Shown here: positions 12,147 to 26,151 of the stretch, piece after piece
How positions within the stretch are numbered: the first letter of the stretch is position 1
How the letters are laid out: every line of letters begins with the position of its first letter
From: Chromera velia
Taxonomy: Eukaryota; Sar; Chromeraceae
Direction: 5' to 3'
Assembly (NCBI GenBank): GCA_018398765.1
Contig: JAHBMJ010003656.1
Location: 24,169-88,168 of the forward strand
DNA: 64,000 nucleotides
Notes under the pieces: generated by a model
Seen by the model: the letters and a program-made list of their open reading frames with translations, nothing else
Told to the model about the DNA's origin: nothing
Database searches by the model: none
Translations under genes and position numbers: made by a program

Positions 12147-12279
12147 GAGAGAGCGTCAAAAACAAAAGCTGGGTGTTGGAGAAAGAGCGATGATGTCGGT
12201 ATGCTGTTGGCGAATCGGACTGGTGCTACGGGGGTTATCGAGGTCGAGACCAAGTTTCAACTTGAGCTTGGGGCACCTT

Positions 12280-13080
12280 TGATAATATACCACATTGCGG
12301 CCACACTGCGTCCCTAGCTGCGTCCATGTTGATGAAAATGCAGCTCTTCATAGAGCAATTAGATAGAGTTGAAAGCCGGTTCCTATGTCTCTTGAAAGAG
12401 GCAAGCAGAGCAAGAAGCCAACAAGTACACGCTCCGAGTAACGTTTGAAATAGATACAACAAAATACTCGATCTAACAACATTGACAAATAACAAACCAA
12501 AGGTCCCGCACTGCAACTCTATCTATAAGAGTCCATATTATTTATCTTAAAATTTTTAAACAATCAAAAAAGTTTTGAAAGAGTGTTACCAAGTATTACC
12601 AAGAGCAAAAAAAGCTGCGTAAACAGCTAATAGTTCAGCGTTTCTACTGTATTTTAGTAACTTTAGACTCAAGATTAGAGCATTTGTCAAAATTGCCAGA
12701 ATCTAAGATAAAGCTAGAGATAAAGTACATGCAGTAACTTTAAGGGGTCATACATGGACCCGCCGCCTAAAATTAAAGTGGATCCGGCGCCTATATATAT
12801 ATCTGAATAACTCTTAAAGTCTAAGTCACTAGACTCACACTAGCACGCCCTGGCAGTGTACACTGCTATAAGAACGATGCTTAGCGATCTGCTCTTGATT
12901 ATATTTTTTTAAAAACTCATTTTTAATAAGTTTTTACGCTTTATAGACAAACTTGGAGCTACATTTAAAGTCACATTCTTTATTTGTAGACAAAACTGAT
13001 CAGACATGATGTGCATTTTTTCTTTTAATGTGACGTAGCACTGACATTACGTCAGATTCGATGCATACAAAAGAATGCAC
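12280..13080. repeat. AT-rich, gene-free decayed repeat DNA
   Basis: Composition drops sharply to AT-rich compared with the purine/pyrimidine-rich flanks. It contains CCGCCTAAAATTAAAGTGGATCCGGCG-type imperfect inverted motifs near 12765-12790 and no ORF of note. It resembles the AT-rich islands at 26.2-28.9 kb and 52.8-53.7 kb in composition. Confidence 0.5.
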
Positions 13081-16071
13081 CGTGACTTCTAGCTTTCTTT
13101 GATAAAATTGTTACATATGAAAAGGATCTAGTGACTCGAACAAAAGAGCAATGATCGCGGCCAGTTGAGGCATGCAGATACCGGCCGACTCTTCCGCTCA
13201 ATCGATCGCTTAACCGATCCATCCATCGATCGATTCTCGATTCGGAGTGCCCACCATGCACTCACTAGCTGTTGACCGTTTCCTGCCTACACACATGCAC
13301 CAGAATAATCGCTGCATGGCTCTGTTTGAAACAGTGAGACTGATCCCGCTTTGCATCCTCTTTTGCAAAGGAAGGAAGAAAGGAATAGAGAGGTTGTGCG
13401 TCCACCCATCCGTCGACTGAAGCATCAGACGCACGAAGGAAACTTGGAAGGAGGGGAGCGAGTCTTTGGGGGCATTTTTCTGGTCATCTTGCACCGCCAC
13501 AAGCTCTGGCATTTTCGCTTTCCCCCCTTGAATTTCTTAATTCGATCAAGAGAATTTGAATTCGATTGAACAAACCCGAGTCCGACAGACGGGACTGGGC
13601 ACATGTTACAGGCACGTGCAGACAGGAGGGCAGCCAGACACCATGACGAGCGAGAGACAGCTTGGCTGGCACTGAGGAACGAAATGGATGCAGTGCCACG
13701 AAGAATTACGGAGAGCTGGATTGCATGGGAGGGATTCACCATGACGCCCTTGTCCGTCCGTATCGCCCGTTTCTTCATTCTCTACGTTTTATGAATCAAT
13801 ATCAGTTTTGACGATTGCCTTGGAACGCGCACGTGCCCAGCTGGTCTTAGAATTCTCCAGAAAATATTCGTACGCTCTCTTCGGCTGTTTTGTTTTTTTT
13901 GAAAACTTGGAGACGGACAGAATGACGCACGCATTAGGTAGGAAGGGTGAAAGAGGGGAGAAAAGTAAACGGCAAGGCAGACTGCCAGGGGGCGAATGAG
14001 AATGAGAAAGAAGGTGTACTGATCGACACTCTGCCATGAAAAGACAAACAAACAGTCAAGCACGCAAATGCATGAGTACGCCAAAAGAAAAGTGACGGGG
14101 GCAGACATAGCAGCTTTCCTTCTTCTTCCCTCCTTTCTCTGGGTGACTCTCTCATCTGCTCTATTATTCTCACAGTGCATTTAGTGAGACAAAGTGATCA
14201 TATGACAGCATGATTGGCTGCTCAAAGACTTTGAGGGCAAAAAGGAAGAATGAATGAATGGGTGAAGAAGTGAATGAAGAACACACCCTGATCGACTCAT
14301 TTTGTGCAGGCAGGCGAGCTTCAAATTCCTGCTTCTTTTCGTCGCTCTCTTGTCGTTTTCTTTTCGTCTTTTGGTCGGCTGGATATCTTTCTCCTGTCGG
14401 GTTGCTGGGAGAAACAGAAGCTAGGGCGGAGGAGGGTTCCCTTTCCTACTGCATGGCCCGAGACACACAGGAAAACTTAGGCTCTAGGGGGACTGCTGCT
14501 ATATTCCTGTGCAACGGCGCCTTCTTGTGCTGTGTCTATAAGAGCGAGACGGTGGTTTTCTTGTCGGATGCGCCAATTAACCCTTTGTTCTCCGTCTAGC
14601 CGCATTGTGTTGCTTCCCCCCGAGCGTCTTTCAAAAAGGCAAAGAGTGCTGGTGTGGTGCATTGATCAAGACCAAGATCCGCCCCTCATTTGTGCTCTCT
14701 CTTTCTCTTGCATGTGCTCTGTCTGTCTGTCTCATCATATGAATCTGCATGTCTGTCGCATCTTCCTGCTGTCTGTGGTGATCCTTCTGGGGTGTCTTTC
14801 GCTCCATCGACAACCGTCCTTGGTTTGTGCGTTTGTCATTTTGCTGTGAGAGCGTGAGGCTTCTCTTCTATTCATTCTCTGTTCTTTCGTTTTGCGTGGG
14901 GATGACAGAGAGAGGAATGAAAAAAGTCTTCCGGGACTTTGTTTGCCTCAACGAGTCAATCAAGCAGAGAGAGCTTTCTAGCGGAATGAAACCGGCCTGG
15001 TTGCCTACATGCAAGTCTCCCTGGGTGCCATCCCCCCTCTTTATGTGCTGTACTCTCAAAGTAAACATGTGTTTGCATGCAGCGACTTCATCGGATATAA
15101 ATTAGGAGAGAGAGAAACAAATGGTCACGTTTGTCTGTCTCTGAAGAAGGAAGGTGACGGACGTAGATGTCATCTCGCCTCCTTACGAATCATTCCCTTT
15201 TCTTGCTTTCCTCACTCTTTCTGCTCTGCTCTTGTTGTGTTTCGATCTGGCTCTGAAGGATCGAGGGTGCTGTCGGTTGCTTGAATTACTGTATACGTGG
15301 AGCTCGGGAGAAAAAGCAAGGAGGCAGCCGTACCTCTCTCCTTCTTCCAAATGGACGCACGTGGATGCTTTAGTGGACAGGAGAGAGAGAGAGAGTTAGG
15401 GGGCTATTTAAAGACGAAGACGGAATCGGGCGATTGAACTTCTTTGTTATTTCTTTCAATCATTCAAACACGTTGATCGATCATCAAATTTCTCCTTCTC
15501 CGTCTTCTCTGCATGTCTCTCCTTCCTGTGTCCCTGTCCTAAAATATCATGAAGATGTGCCCCTCGTCTTTCTCTCCCTCTTTGTCTGCTATCCGGGACA
15601 AATGGCTTTTCCGACTCCTCTGCAACCCGCTCTTCCCAGCAAGGAGGGAAGGAATGGAGACAGGCGGTAATGGTGAGGACGAAGACAGAGAGGGAGAGGG
15701 AGAGAAAAAGGGGGAGGGAGTGAGACAAAGCGAAAGAGGTCTAAAGAAATGTCGAGCGAGTGACAGAGCAAGAGAGAGAGGGGAGAACAAGTAGAGAGAA
15801 AACGAGACAGGAAGAGAACTCATGGTAGAGCAGTAAAGTACACAGGTAGAAAAGAAGGGCAAGAGGAAGGAAGAAAGGGGGACAGGACATAAACTTGCTT
15901 ACAAGACAGAGGTGGAAACGAGGCAGAGTCAGACGGACAAACAGGACCTTGGTCACATCCCTCTTTCCTCCTTGTTCGTTCTCCTTCTGCCACCTACCTG
16001 TATGATCGATCTGCTTCTCTTTCTCCCTCTCACTCAATTTCTATTTACTCTTTAATTGTCTGTTTGTTTGA
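13081..16071. other. Intergenic, no gene recognised
   Basis: Mixed simple-sequence DNA (GAAA, CTTT and GAGA tracts) with only short ORFs lacking recognisable motifs. It lies downstream of the 3' end of the CDKL5-like gene. Confidence 0.5.
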
Positions 16072-19000
16072 TTAGACCGCTGCTAACGGGCGGGACGACG
16101 ACAGGTCGACGACCGAACCCGACCCCTCACCCGTTGCAGTGCCTCCGCCGCTAACACCAGCGGAACCAAGGAAATTGCCCCCCACCCCCCCTCCGTCCAT
16201 TCTACTTTGAGAGAGGCCCCCTGGGACCCCACTACCCTCCGCTGTCTGGAAAGGCAAAGGCAAGGGGTTCCTCGAAAAGGGCATCACCCCTCCCACTCCG
16301 ACAGCAAACGGAGGCGGGGGATTGCAGGGAGGAAAGAATCCGTCTGCTCGCATTGTAGTGCTGCTATTTCCACCCCCCCCTCCAGACCCACCCTCGACTG
16401 CAGCACCCCCTATTCCTATCCCTATTCCCCCCCCCTGTTGAGAGGGCCCTGCTCCCCCTCCACTTCCACCGTCAACTGCTGTTGGAGACTCGAAGGAGGA
16501 TGAATTCCCTCCATTCGCCCCTGCTGCCACCCCTCCCGACCCCATGGAACTTGAGCCCGGTACTCCCACTCCCATCTCCTGAAACCCCCCGCTTCCCCCC
16601 CCCACTCCACTTCCTCCACCCAGGTGGGAGCTCTGATTGTTAACACCTCCAGCCATTCCCCCCATACCAAAACTGCCTCCCCGATCCCATATGGCGGCTG
16701 CTAGATTGGGCTGCAGTGGGAAGGCATACGGGTTGGACCCAAAGACTACGCCCGGACCGCCGCCGCCGCTTCCGTTGCCCGGGCCGGATCCATTGGAAGG
16801 AAACGAAAACGGATTCGCCCCCCCGCCTCCGCTTACTGGAGATTGTCCCAAGGAAGAGAATGTGAATGCTGACGCGCCCCCACTGCCCATGAATCCCCCC
16901 TGTCTATCTGTCCCCCACGCCCCTCCAACGGGAATGTGGGGGGGCAGCGGGAAGGCGTAGGGATTCCCTCCAAAGCCCCCCGCTCCGTGCGAACCCACCC
17001 CGGGGCCCCCACCTCCCCAGGCAAAGCCCCCGACAGGGCCCACCCCTCCCTTCATGGACCCACTCTGAGAAGAGGGCCCACCCCCTTGGTCCCCCCCACC
17101 ATGGACCCCCCCGGCCCCTCCATACAATTGCTCTCCGAGGGACGCCTGCTGGGTTGACGGGCGTGAGTGAGTGCCTGTCCCACTTCCTCCTTGGGCGCCC
17201 TGCGTAATGAGAGGAAGCAAATGTCCCGCATGCCTCTCTCGGTCCCTGATGGCTGATGTGTCCCTATCCCTCTCCCTATGGTCTTCGTCCCCCCTCTCTC
17301 TTTCCCTTTCCCTTTGCCCTTGGCGCTGTTGCCGGGGTCCTGGGCCACTGGTGGGGGGTTCAGCAAGATCCTCAATGAGGAAAGTCTTCTTCTTTGGTCT
17401 TCCGGGATGACCTGGATGCAAAAGCGGGGTGACACTTCTTGACCCAGGAAACTCCATATCCCCCCCTGAATTGCCGGTGATTGGGAAAGGGGACCCCTGT
17501 GTTTGGGCTCTGGTAGACAGGGAGTGGTGCTCACCGTGGGAGTGGGAAGACAGACTCCCGTTCACCCCCCCCAGAAGGATGGAATTCACCCCCACACCTC
17601 CCATCCCTAAAGAAAGGGGGAAGGACGAATGCGGGTGGTGCGACATTGACGAATGGACTGAAGTGTGATGGAAAACCGAAGGAGGGCCATACTGAACCCC
17701 CCCTCCCCCCCCTCCGCTTGATCCCTGACCCCCACCCCCCTCATGTCCCTGCATTTGCATCTGCTGCAGCTGCGAACCGCCAGACCCCGAGCTGCTTTGC
17801 TGAACCCCCCCCCCTTGATGGGCATATGGTCCAATCCCCCCCTCACCAGATGACCCCTGTTGCCCACCGCTTCCGAACGGATTCGAAGCACCAGTGGAAA
17901 ATGGACCCATCACATTGTGTGTGTGGGGTGTGTGAAGATTGTGTCCTCCGTGTGGATGGCTCTGGTGCCGCTGCGGATGCGGTGAGTGTGAGTGAGACAG
18001 AGACCTACTCGAGGCCCCAAGTACCGGTCCCCCGTGCCGCCTGGTGGTCTTTCCATGCCCCTTTAGGAACTGCGACGACGACGTTCCAGTCCTGCAGAAG
18101 AAACCGAGAAAGATTTAGGAAAGAGGGGAGCAAAGCAAAGAATGAAAGGAGAGAATTGATGAATGCTGAGTGTCCGAACAGGAAGGAAGTCGAGAGAGGA
18201 ACATGACGCCATGATTGAAGGAACCAGCCAACCACTCGCATTCACACCAAAAACACGACATGTATGGGTACCCACCCCCACATGCATACATGTACATGCA
18301 TGCACGCCCTAGCTGCCTGCAGGGTCAAAACTGACCTCGACGAAGGGTCTCGAGGACGACCTGAGTTCCCTCCAGACCCTCCACCGCCTCCTCCTCCTCC
18401 GGGCCCTTCTTCCCTCTCCCGCTCCCGATCTTCTCGTCTTTCCCTTTCTCTCTCTCTCTCCCTCTCTCTGTCCCTCGCGGCTGGCCACCCCGACCCCGTG
18501 CCCCCCCCAGTCCCCTGATCGTTACCAGCCTGGCCTCTAAAGTTTGACAGCCCCCCGCCCCCGCTCGAAGAGACGGTGTTCAAGTTGCCCCCACTCCATT
18601 CACAATCGTTCCCCGACGTCCTCTCGTTCACTCCACAAGACGAGGAACCACTGGGGCCGAAACTCACTGCAGAAACAAGAAGAAAAAAAAGAAAGCAGAA
18701 GCAGAAGCTGTTCGATGTTCTCAGCAATCAAATGTTTTTTGAGTCGACACGACATGCTGCTACAGAGCAAATGAACGAGGGAAAGAGGAGCGGTCCGGAA
18801 AGCAGAAATGCTGTCTGGTCCAACTAGTGGCTGACGACCGAACGACCGATTGATTGACTAACTGACCGAAATTGCTTTTTCTGTCCGATCGATCGGAAGC
18901 CGCAATTCGTTTCTTTGAGATGAGCCGCTTGATAGTTGCCGGGGTCCCCTGAGCCGTCGCGGCAGAGGCCTGTGAGGAAGCATTCCCAGATGACGATAGG

Positions 19001-20033
19001 GGAAGAGAAAGGGGAATGCCCATGTCACCCCTGCCGTCCCGCTCGTTGCGGCTGTTGGAGGGAAGGTCGGAGCTTCTGTCTCTATCCGGACCTGTCGGCC
19101 TGAAATGATGGACAGGACGTCCGACAACCGAATTGATTGAAAGGGATCCACTGTCACGGTCTCTTTCTCTTTGGCCTCTATCTGGCCTCTCCCTGTCTCT
19201 TGACACATCCCTTTCCCTCTCTCTCTCGCGGGAGATATTGGTTTCTTTCTGCTGCTGCTGTCTCTGCGTCTCTCTTTCAAGACTTCTCTCCCTCTCGCGC
19301 TCCCGTGGAAGAATCTGGTGAGAGCCTTGCGGAAGCTGAGGGGGTGATGAGCCCATTGCGGAAACTCTCGATGGAGTGCCCCCAAACGAGGAGCTCTGTC
19401 CAGAATGCTGAAATGCTGTGGAGAGCGCCAACAGCGGATGTCTATGGCTGTGCATAGAGGATGAACGTCCGCCGGTGCCGCCTGCATTGAGATCTCTCTC
19501 CCTCTCCCTCTCCCTCTCCCGCTCTCTATCCCTATCCCTTTCCCTCTCTCGTTCACGCTCTCTCTCGCGCTCTCTCTCCTTTACAGTCTCCGCACGCTCG
19601 CGACTCCTCTCAGCGACCGTCTCCGCCAGCGGACGCTGCAGACACGCACAGCAGCAGCAGCAGCAGCAGCAGCAGCCGCAGGGACCGAAGAGAATATCAG
19701 GCAGATTGCGTAGCACACTGTAACTTTCCTGTCACTGTATTATTTTTATTTTCCCCTGCTCTTTCTGACGCACTACATGTTTCTCTATCTTTCTGATTGA
19801 GCGACGGAGAGACGGAGGGAAGGACGGACGGACGGACGGACGGGCAGACAGACAGACTATATCGTCTTTTCTTCATTTCACTTTTTCCGAATCGCTTCCT
19901 TTCTTTCGGACAGACAGGCAGACAGACAGACAGACAAACGGACACACAAACAAGCAGACACAGACAGACAGACACAGACGAACAAACAGAGCCTTCCTTT
20001 CATTCTCTTCTGTTTGCAGACAGACAGACAGAC

Positions 20034-20068
<35 letters not shown>

Positions 20069-23000
20069 AGAGAAGAGGGCCATAAGATTTAAATGAGCAA
20101 AAACAAGGGAAGGAAGAAACTGACCGGATGAAAGAGCGTGTCTCGTTTACGTTCTCTTTCCCCTCTTCCTTGCAGCCCCACCGTTTTGTCACCTCTGTCT
20201 GCCCCCAGACCTCTCTCCGTTCTCTCTCCTCTCTCTCCTCTCCCCGTGGGGTCAAAATCGGCTCCGTCTTGGTGTTTTGCAACGTCGGCTGTTGCGGACG
20301 CAGACCTCGCTCTTGCTGGACTAGACCGGACCCCAGTCGTTCCCTTTCGGACAGATACGAAAGAAGAGTTTGCACCCCCCGCAGACACACTGGCGGTTGG
20401 GGTGGGTGTTCCCTGCGTGCCTCTTGTCTCTGCTCTTTCTTTCGGTGTTTGCACAGGAACTCCTGAGTGCGTCGGCGCTGCAGCCCAGCAGGCAGGCAGG
20501 CTCTCTCGCGGTTTCCCTTCAGAGGATGCAGGCGGATTCGGCCCTACAGCAGCAGACACATCAGTGCCAGTGGGTGGTGCAGGACGAGTGCCGGCACTCC
20601 CCACGGGAACTGGCGGGCTGAGGGGAAGGGATGTCGGTTCGACGTCCGCAAATCGTTTTCCCCGGTGGCTCCCCGCTGAGGGCCCTGCTGCTGTGTTGGG
20701 ATTTGCATTTCCGTTCGGGGGAGTGTCACTGGGTGACCCCGAAAGGGCGGGTTGACCCTCCTGAGCTGTCTCTGAGGAGGGCGGAGAGTTGGAGGCTTTT
20801 TGTCCTGCCGGCCCCGAACGGCTGGTGTGTGAGGATGACGATGCCTGACCCAAGATCAGCCCTGTGGGGGGAGAGGGGACTGAGGGCTCAGAAAGCCAAT
20901 GACAGGGGGCACTCCCCAAACTCGGGGGCATCGGCGCGTCTGTACCTGTTCCTGTGCCACTGTTACCACTGGCGCCCCCACTTCGTCGTTGTCCCGCCGC
21001 CGTTCCTCCTCCTGCACCGCCCCCCGGCGTCCGTCGTTCTGCAGACCGGGAAGTACTCCGTGCACTTGATGAGTCTGCAGAGGGTTCTGGTGGCACGGTT
21101 TGTCGCAAAGGGGACGGTAGAGGTTGGGCGTCAGGTATGTGGTTGCTCGATGAGGCAGCCCCTGGAGGTGCTGCTGCCGTCTCCGTTGTTGAACTCCCCT
21201 CGGGTCCTTCTGCAGCGTCGGCTCCTGGGATTGGCTTTGAAGACGAACCTGAGGGAGACGGACGAGAGGGGGGAGGACCCAGAAGACCGGATTTCCTTTC
21301 ACCTGCCTCACGAGAGGGCGGAGAAGGGGGCGCAGACTGACAGTGAGAACCAAGTGCCTCTGTCTGCCCGTCCTTCCCTCGCTGGCGCGCAGCTGCTGTC
21401 CCTGCAGGCGCACTACCACGTCCACTTGGCGCTGCTGTGGGCGCGGTAGGAGAATTCGACTGAGCAGCGCTGTTACATTCCCTTTCCCTGTCTGTTTGAA
21501 TAAACTGATCGCCTGGCTGGTGAGGCGGTCGTGGAGGAGATGCTCCAGCTCGGTTGGCAGGAGGACAAGGGGGGTCCACATGGGAGGAGTATCTGGTGCC
21601 GCCTGCGGGGGGGTGTTGCGCTGGAGAGCTGTCTGCCGTAGCCGGGCCTGAGGGGGCATGGGGGGGAGAGAAGGACCCGCTGTTTGTGAAGGTGTTGCAC
21701 GGGGTGATACCGCTTGTGACACCCCTCATATGAGCGACATGCGCCAAGCTGTTCGATGTTGCTGCGGTGCTCTTGGCAGACGTGCTGCTGCTACTGCTGC
21801 TGCTGATCGCCCCTACTTCCTGCCCTCCAGTTGGACCACTCGTGCTGCCTGCCGCACAAGGGGGGGACGTGGGCACAGGGGCGGGAGTGGGAGGGACTGG
21901 AGGAGCCTGCTGCTGTATGGAGTTGATGGAATGAGAGGGTCCCTGCTGAGGGGGCGGGTTGACGACGCTCGGGTGTTGCTGAGAGGCCTGAGGGGGAAGA
22001 GATGGCTGTGCACCCAGACTGCTGCTGTTGTTGTTGTTGTGGGATTGCTGCATGTTCTGGTTTTGCTGATTCTGCTGTTGTAGCTGAGATTGTTGAACCG
22101 GAACCTGTGTGGCGATGCGCGCCCCGGTCGTAAATGAGTTCGGGGGGCCTGGTTGCTGCTGGAAGTTTGTGGGGCCCCGGTGCATCGACGCATTTCCTCT
22201 CACCCGCGAGTCTGCTCAGAGAGAACAGAACAGAGGAAGGAAGGAAGAGATGAGGGGAAGTGCAAATGTGAGGCAACCTACACACTGTCTCCGAGACCTG
22301 GCTAGCATGCAAATTTTCCGTGCAAGTAAATTCCGCTCATTTCTCTGACATACAAATGAGCAAGAGAAAGAAAGAAAGAAAGAAAGAAAGAAGCACCGCA
22401 ATATTGATCTATCTGGTTGACTCACTCACTCACTCACTCACTCACTCACTGCACTCCTTCCACTCCATCCACTCCATCCACCCACTTCCACTAACTCCAC
22501 TCGCTCTCACTCACTCCACTCACTCACTCACTCCACTCACTCACTCCACTCACTCACTCACTCACTCACTCACTCACTTACTCATTCACTCACTCACTCA
22601 CTAACCTCCCTGGACTGCGAAGGGTCTCTCAACAGTCTCGGGTGCCGCCAGGCCCTCAAAGTACGGGTGCTTCAGTGCAAGAGGTCCCGTAAGGCGTTGT
22701 TGTGGGTCCATAGTGAGCACTGCCTTCATGAAAGACAAGGCCTTCTTTGAGAGCTTTCCTATGTACCTGCACAAATTTGTGGACGGGAGGGACACCCCAC
22801 GTCCGATTAAACAACCATCAATCCATCCCCGTATCACTGCAATTTGCTACAAGAGAAGAGAGACCCGAATGGATGAGTCGTTAGTCCATCAAAAAAGAGA
22901 CTGTCGGTCACACGTTCTTTCGAAAAAAAGCCAAGCTTGCTGCACTATGTCCCTGGCTCGATGGAAGCAAAAAGACGTGTGTCATCTCTTCGACCGAACC

Positions 23001-24350
23001 TGTCTTTTTTTTCATCCTCTTCTCCCCTTGGTCCTTTCTCCTTTCTTTCGAGTTCATCCGCGCTTCCAGCGCCTTTCGTTTCTTCGCTCTAGAAACCTTG
23101 ACCAGATAAGTACGGATGTTTTCATATTCCGCTTTACGTTGCTGTATTTTACAGGGTGATTGCCGCTTTGCGCGCTGACTAAGTGACTGACTGACTGACT
23201 GGCTGACCTTTTCTCGAGCGTTTCCGGTCTGGTCATGTCAGGAAACTGCAGTCCCATGAACCTAGGGTTTCTTCTGAAGAGTTCCATCTGGACCTCCGTC
23301 AGGGGGCCCAAAACCTTCTGGATGATGAATAGCTGGTCGATCTCGGTCTCTCCTGGGAAGAGGGGCTGGCCGTCCAGCAGTTCCCCCATGATGCACCCGA
23401 TTGCCCAGAGGTCAACCTCCCGTCCGTATGAGGTCGACCCAAGTAGAAGCTCGGGAGAACGGTACCACCGTGTCGCGACGTAGTCCGTCATCGAGGCTCC
23501 CTTCGAGGGCATCACGCGGGCAAACCCGAAGTCGCAGAGCTTCAGAGAAAAGTCGGAGCTGAAGAATGGACACCAAAGGAACAACACAGAGACAGACAGA
23601 CTATATGGAGAGACAGACAGAAAAAGAGAGGGACAGAGAACGAAAAGTAAATGGGAAGTGGACACAAATGATTGAAGTAAACTAAGAACGCAAGTAGACC
23701 CGTCAAAAAGATTTCTTCTTTCTCATTGAACAGAAGAATGTTAGTGAAAGCATGACTTCAAATGACTCCTGTCTGGCTTTTGCGAAGTGAGGAAAGCATA
23801 GGGAGGGAAAGTGAGAGGTAAAGGAAAGAGGCTTGTGGCTGGCTGACGTGTTAACGAGGAGGTTCTCTGGTTTCACGTCTCTGTGAATCACGTCCTGCCT
23901 ATGACAGTATTCGATCGCCCGCACAAGCTGCCAGATACAAAACCGAACCACCTCAGGCTGCAGACACAGCACACACAGACAGAAAGGCTCTTCCACAGGA
24001 CAGATAGAGAAGTCAGGAAAGATACGCAGAAATGCACCGAAAGGAAAAGAAACAGGAACGCTACATGCAAGAAGGAAGTAGGCATCATGCACCCGCGGTC
24101 AGAAACACGCTCTCCATTCCATTCTATGCAAACCAAAGAGAAAACAGTGTCCGACGCACGCACCGCGAGTCCGTCCGGGTACTGTTCTAGGAGCTCGAGA
24201 AGGTTCTTCTCCACGTACTCGAACACCAGGTACAGCTTCCCTTTGCGTCGGAAGGCCTCACGCAATTGCACAATGTTCGGGTGCTTCATCATTCGAAGAA
24301 TCTTGACTTCTCGCAAAGTGGTTTTCCGGACTATTTCATCCTCTGCAAAA

Positions 24351-24409
<59 letters not shown>

Positions 24410-25841
24410 GCACGCACGAAGAAACAGACAGAGCATGAGATGAGAGGAACGCACTCTAATCCGAAGAAGCCAACGACGACGCAACATATCAATCGCCGGC
24501 CGCGGCCTTGACGTCAAATGGTCGGACAGGCAGGCAGGCGTGTTGACGAGAAAGGATAGACGGAGCCAAACAGAAATGCGCACGAAGACAAGTGAGGATT
24601 GAAAAGTGGACAGAAAGAGATAGAGAGAGAGAGAGAGGTATTGAGCCTCATCCCACATAGAAAAACAGGACAAAGGCAGCGAAAGAAACGCAGTCTTTTC
24701 ACTGCATAGCTTTGCAGCACTGGAAAGCGCAAAGATGTGATCATGCAGAGACAAGTACAGGCAGGCAGGCGCGCAACGGGACCGAAAATCGGTGTATCAA
24801 CCATCCAGTCCCCTACTGCCGACCTTCATTTTCTTTGAACATTTTGATTGCAACCAGCTCGCCAGTCTCCTGCATATGGAAGACAAGAAGAGAGAAGAGG
24901 AGAAGCGATGTATGTTTGACCAGATCTTTTGAGGGTCTGACACAGACAAAAATAGTGGATCCCTGGAGAAGCTCATTTCCTGCTTCGATACTCATTCCCG
25001 TCCACAGCCTGTGCATACTCACATATGCTCACACAATGTGTCACGCAACCGGTGTTTCTTGTACGACCCGAGCTGCTTCAAAGACAAGGCCTTCGAAAGA
25101 GAAGTCAGGTTGTATACAAAAAAACGACAACGAAAAAAACGTCTTTCCGATAGTGTTTCATGCACATCCAGACACACTTTTCTTGACCACCGTGCATTTC
25201 TTTGTCGAACTGTTTCCCAGGATGCTCTCCCTCTCTCCCAACCTCTGTCTGCTCCTCCGCTACTCTTTGAACAGCAAACAAGAAAGTCAAACAGACAAAG
25301 GCGCCCATGGACATGCAGAAGACTTGTCTTCCCCTCGGACATCGATCCCCTTTCTGGTTTCCGCTTTCGCCCTATCTCCCAAATCAAGTCGACAATGTGC
25401 AGATAACATGCAGACGCACTGCTCGTGTATGTGATTTCTCTGTCTATATGGATAGAAAAAGAGAAAGTCTCGGAAGCCGGATCATTGGAGAGGGAAACTG
25501 GCTTTCTCGGTGCACTTCTCTTGTATTCTTCTGGACGAAGGAAGCGGGTACAGTGGAACAGATAAACAGATGCAAACACGACCCCTCAGTCTGGAAATGA
25601 GGATGCAGAACCAGCTCGGTAATTTCATAGGTGTTGTCCGATTGCTGAGTGGAAGAAAGAACTTTGAAGCGAATCGGCGTTTCACGAGAAGACGAAGACG
25701 AAGAGGCAAAAGAGGACACCACCCAGAGTCGATCGAAGGAGCAAAGAACAAACAGGAAAGTACGCTGACCTTTGACCTTCCCTTGAGGACAACTCCGTAA
25801 GCTCCCTCTCCAACAACGCCCAGACCTTCGTACTTATTCAT
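16072..25841 (-). CDS. CDKL5-like: CDKL5-like serine/threonine kinase with very long disordered tail
   Basis: Ten exons: 25770-25841, 24824-24869, 24164-24342, 23848-23957, 23208-23558, 22606-22766, 20125-22211, 18867-19635, 18336-18666, 16072-18091. All phases match and the total is 6126 nt, 2041 aa. The kinase domain is about residues 1-300: [11 protein letters not shown] (P-loop), LVAIKMF (lysine), REVKIL in helix [28 protein letters not shown] (catalytic loop), DFGFAR, activation-loop TDY, and [14 protein letters not shown]. The nearest family is CDKL5, whose members act in cilia and flagella. The remaining 1700 or so residues are low complexity: Q/P/S-rich (exon 7), Arg-Glu repeats (exons 8-9), then Gly/Ser-rich. 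CDKL5 TEY is TDY here. Homologues also have disordered tails, but animal CDKL5 is about 1000 residues. Confidence 0.93.
19840..20070 (+). repeat. CAGA microsatellites with TATATCGTCTTTTC element, copy 2
   Basis: (GGAC)n and (CAGA)n flank the TATATCGTCTTTTC...CGCTTCCTTTCTTTC core, as at 1.2 kb and 36.3-36.6 kb. It lies in the intron between kinase-tail exons 7 and 8. Confidence 0.8.
22415..22605 (-). repeat. (GTGA)n microsatellite forming the 5' end of a CDKL5-like intron
   Basis: On the coding strand the exon ending at 22606 is followed at once by GTTAGTGAGTGAGTGAG and about 180 bases of imperfect GTGA repeats, offering many potential donors four bases apart. Confidence 0.85.
24352..24412 (+). 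repeat. (CA)n microsatellite in a kinase-gene intron
   Basis: About 55 bases of CA repeats lie just upstream, on the coding strand, of the acceptor of the exon at 24164-24342. Confidence 0.95.
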
Positions 25842-26151
25842 CTTTTGAATCAATTCTCTTGAACGCCTGTCGTTTTGAACTCAAAGTTTCTCTTTTTATC
25901 GTTCCTGCCTGTATCCGCTCTAGATTTTCGGACACAGGATTGGATGCGAAAACTTCCCCGCTTGTGCCGACACAAATTCTCGGACTGTTTGCTGTTCAAG
26001 AATCTGTCAGCTAAGGAGAATGCATTCTCCTGATTGATGCAACACCTGACTGTTGCGTTGTTTTGCCCGCGACTCTCTTTCGTACTTCAGCATGACACAC
26101 AGGTTGGTACGGACAGAAAACCAAAGCATGAGGGGAAGAAAATGTACTGAC

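Noticed and set aside
20138-21722. Plus- and minus-strand ORFs overlapping kinase exon 7
   Set aside because: GC-rich, stop-poor DNA of the real exon leaves other frames open; only the minus-strand frame in phase with neighbouring exons is supported.
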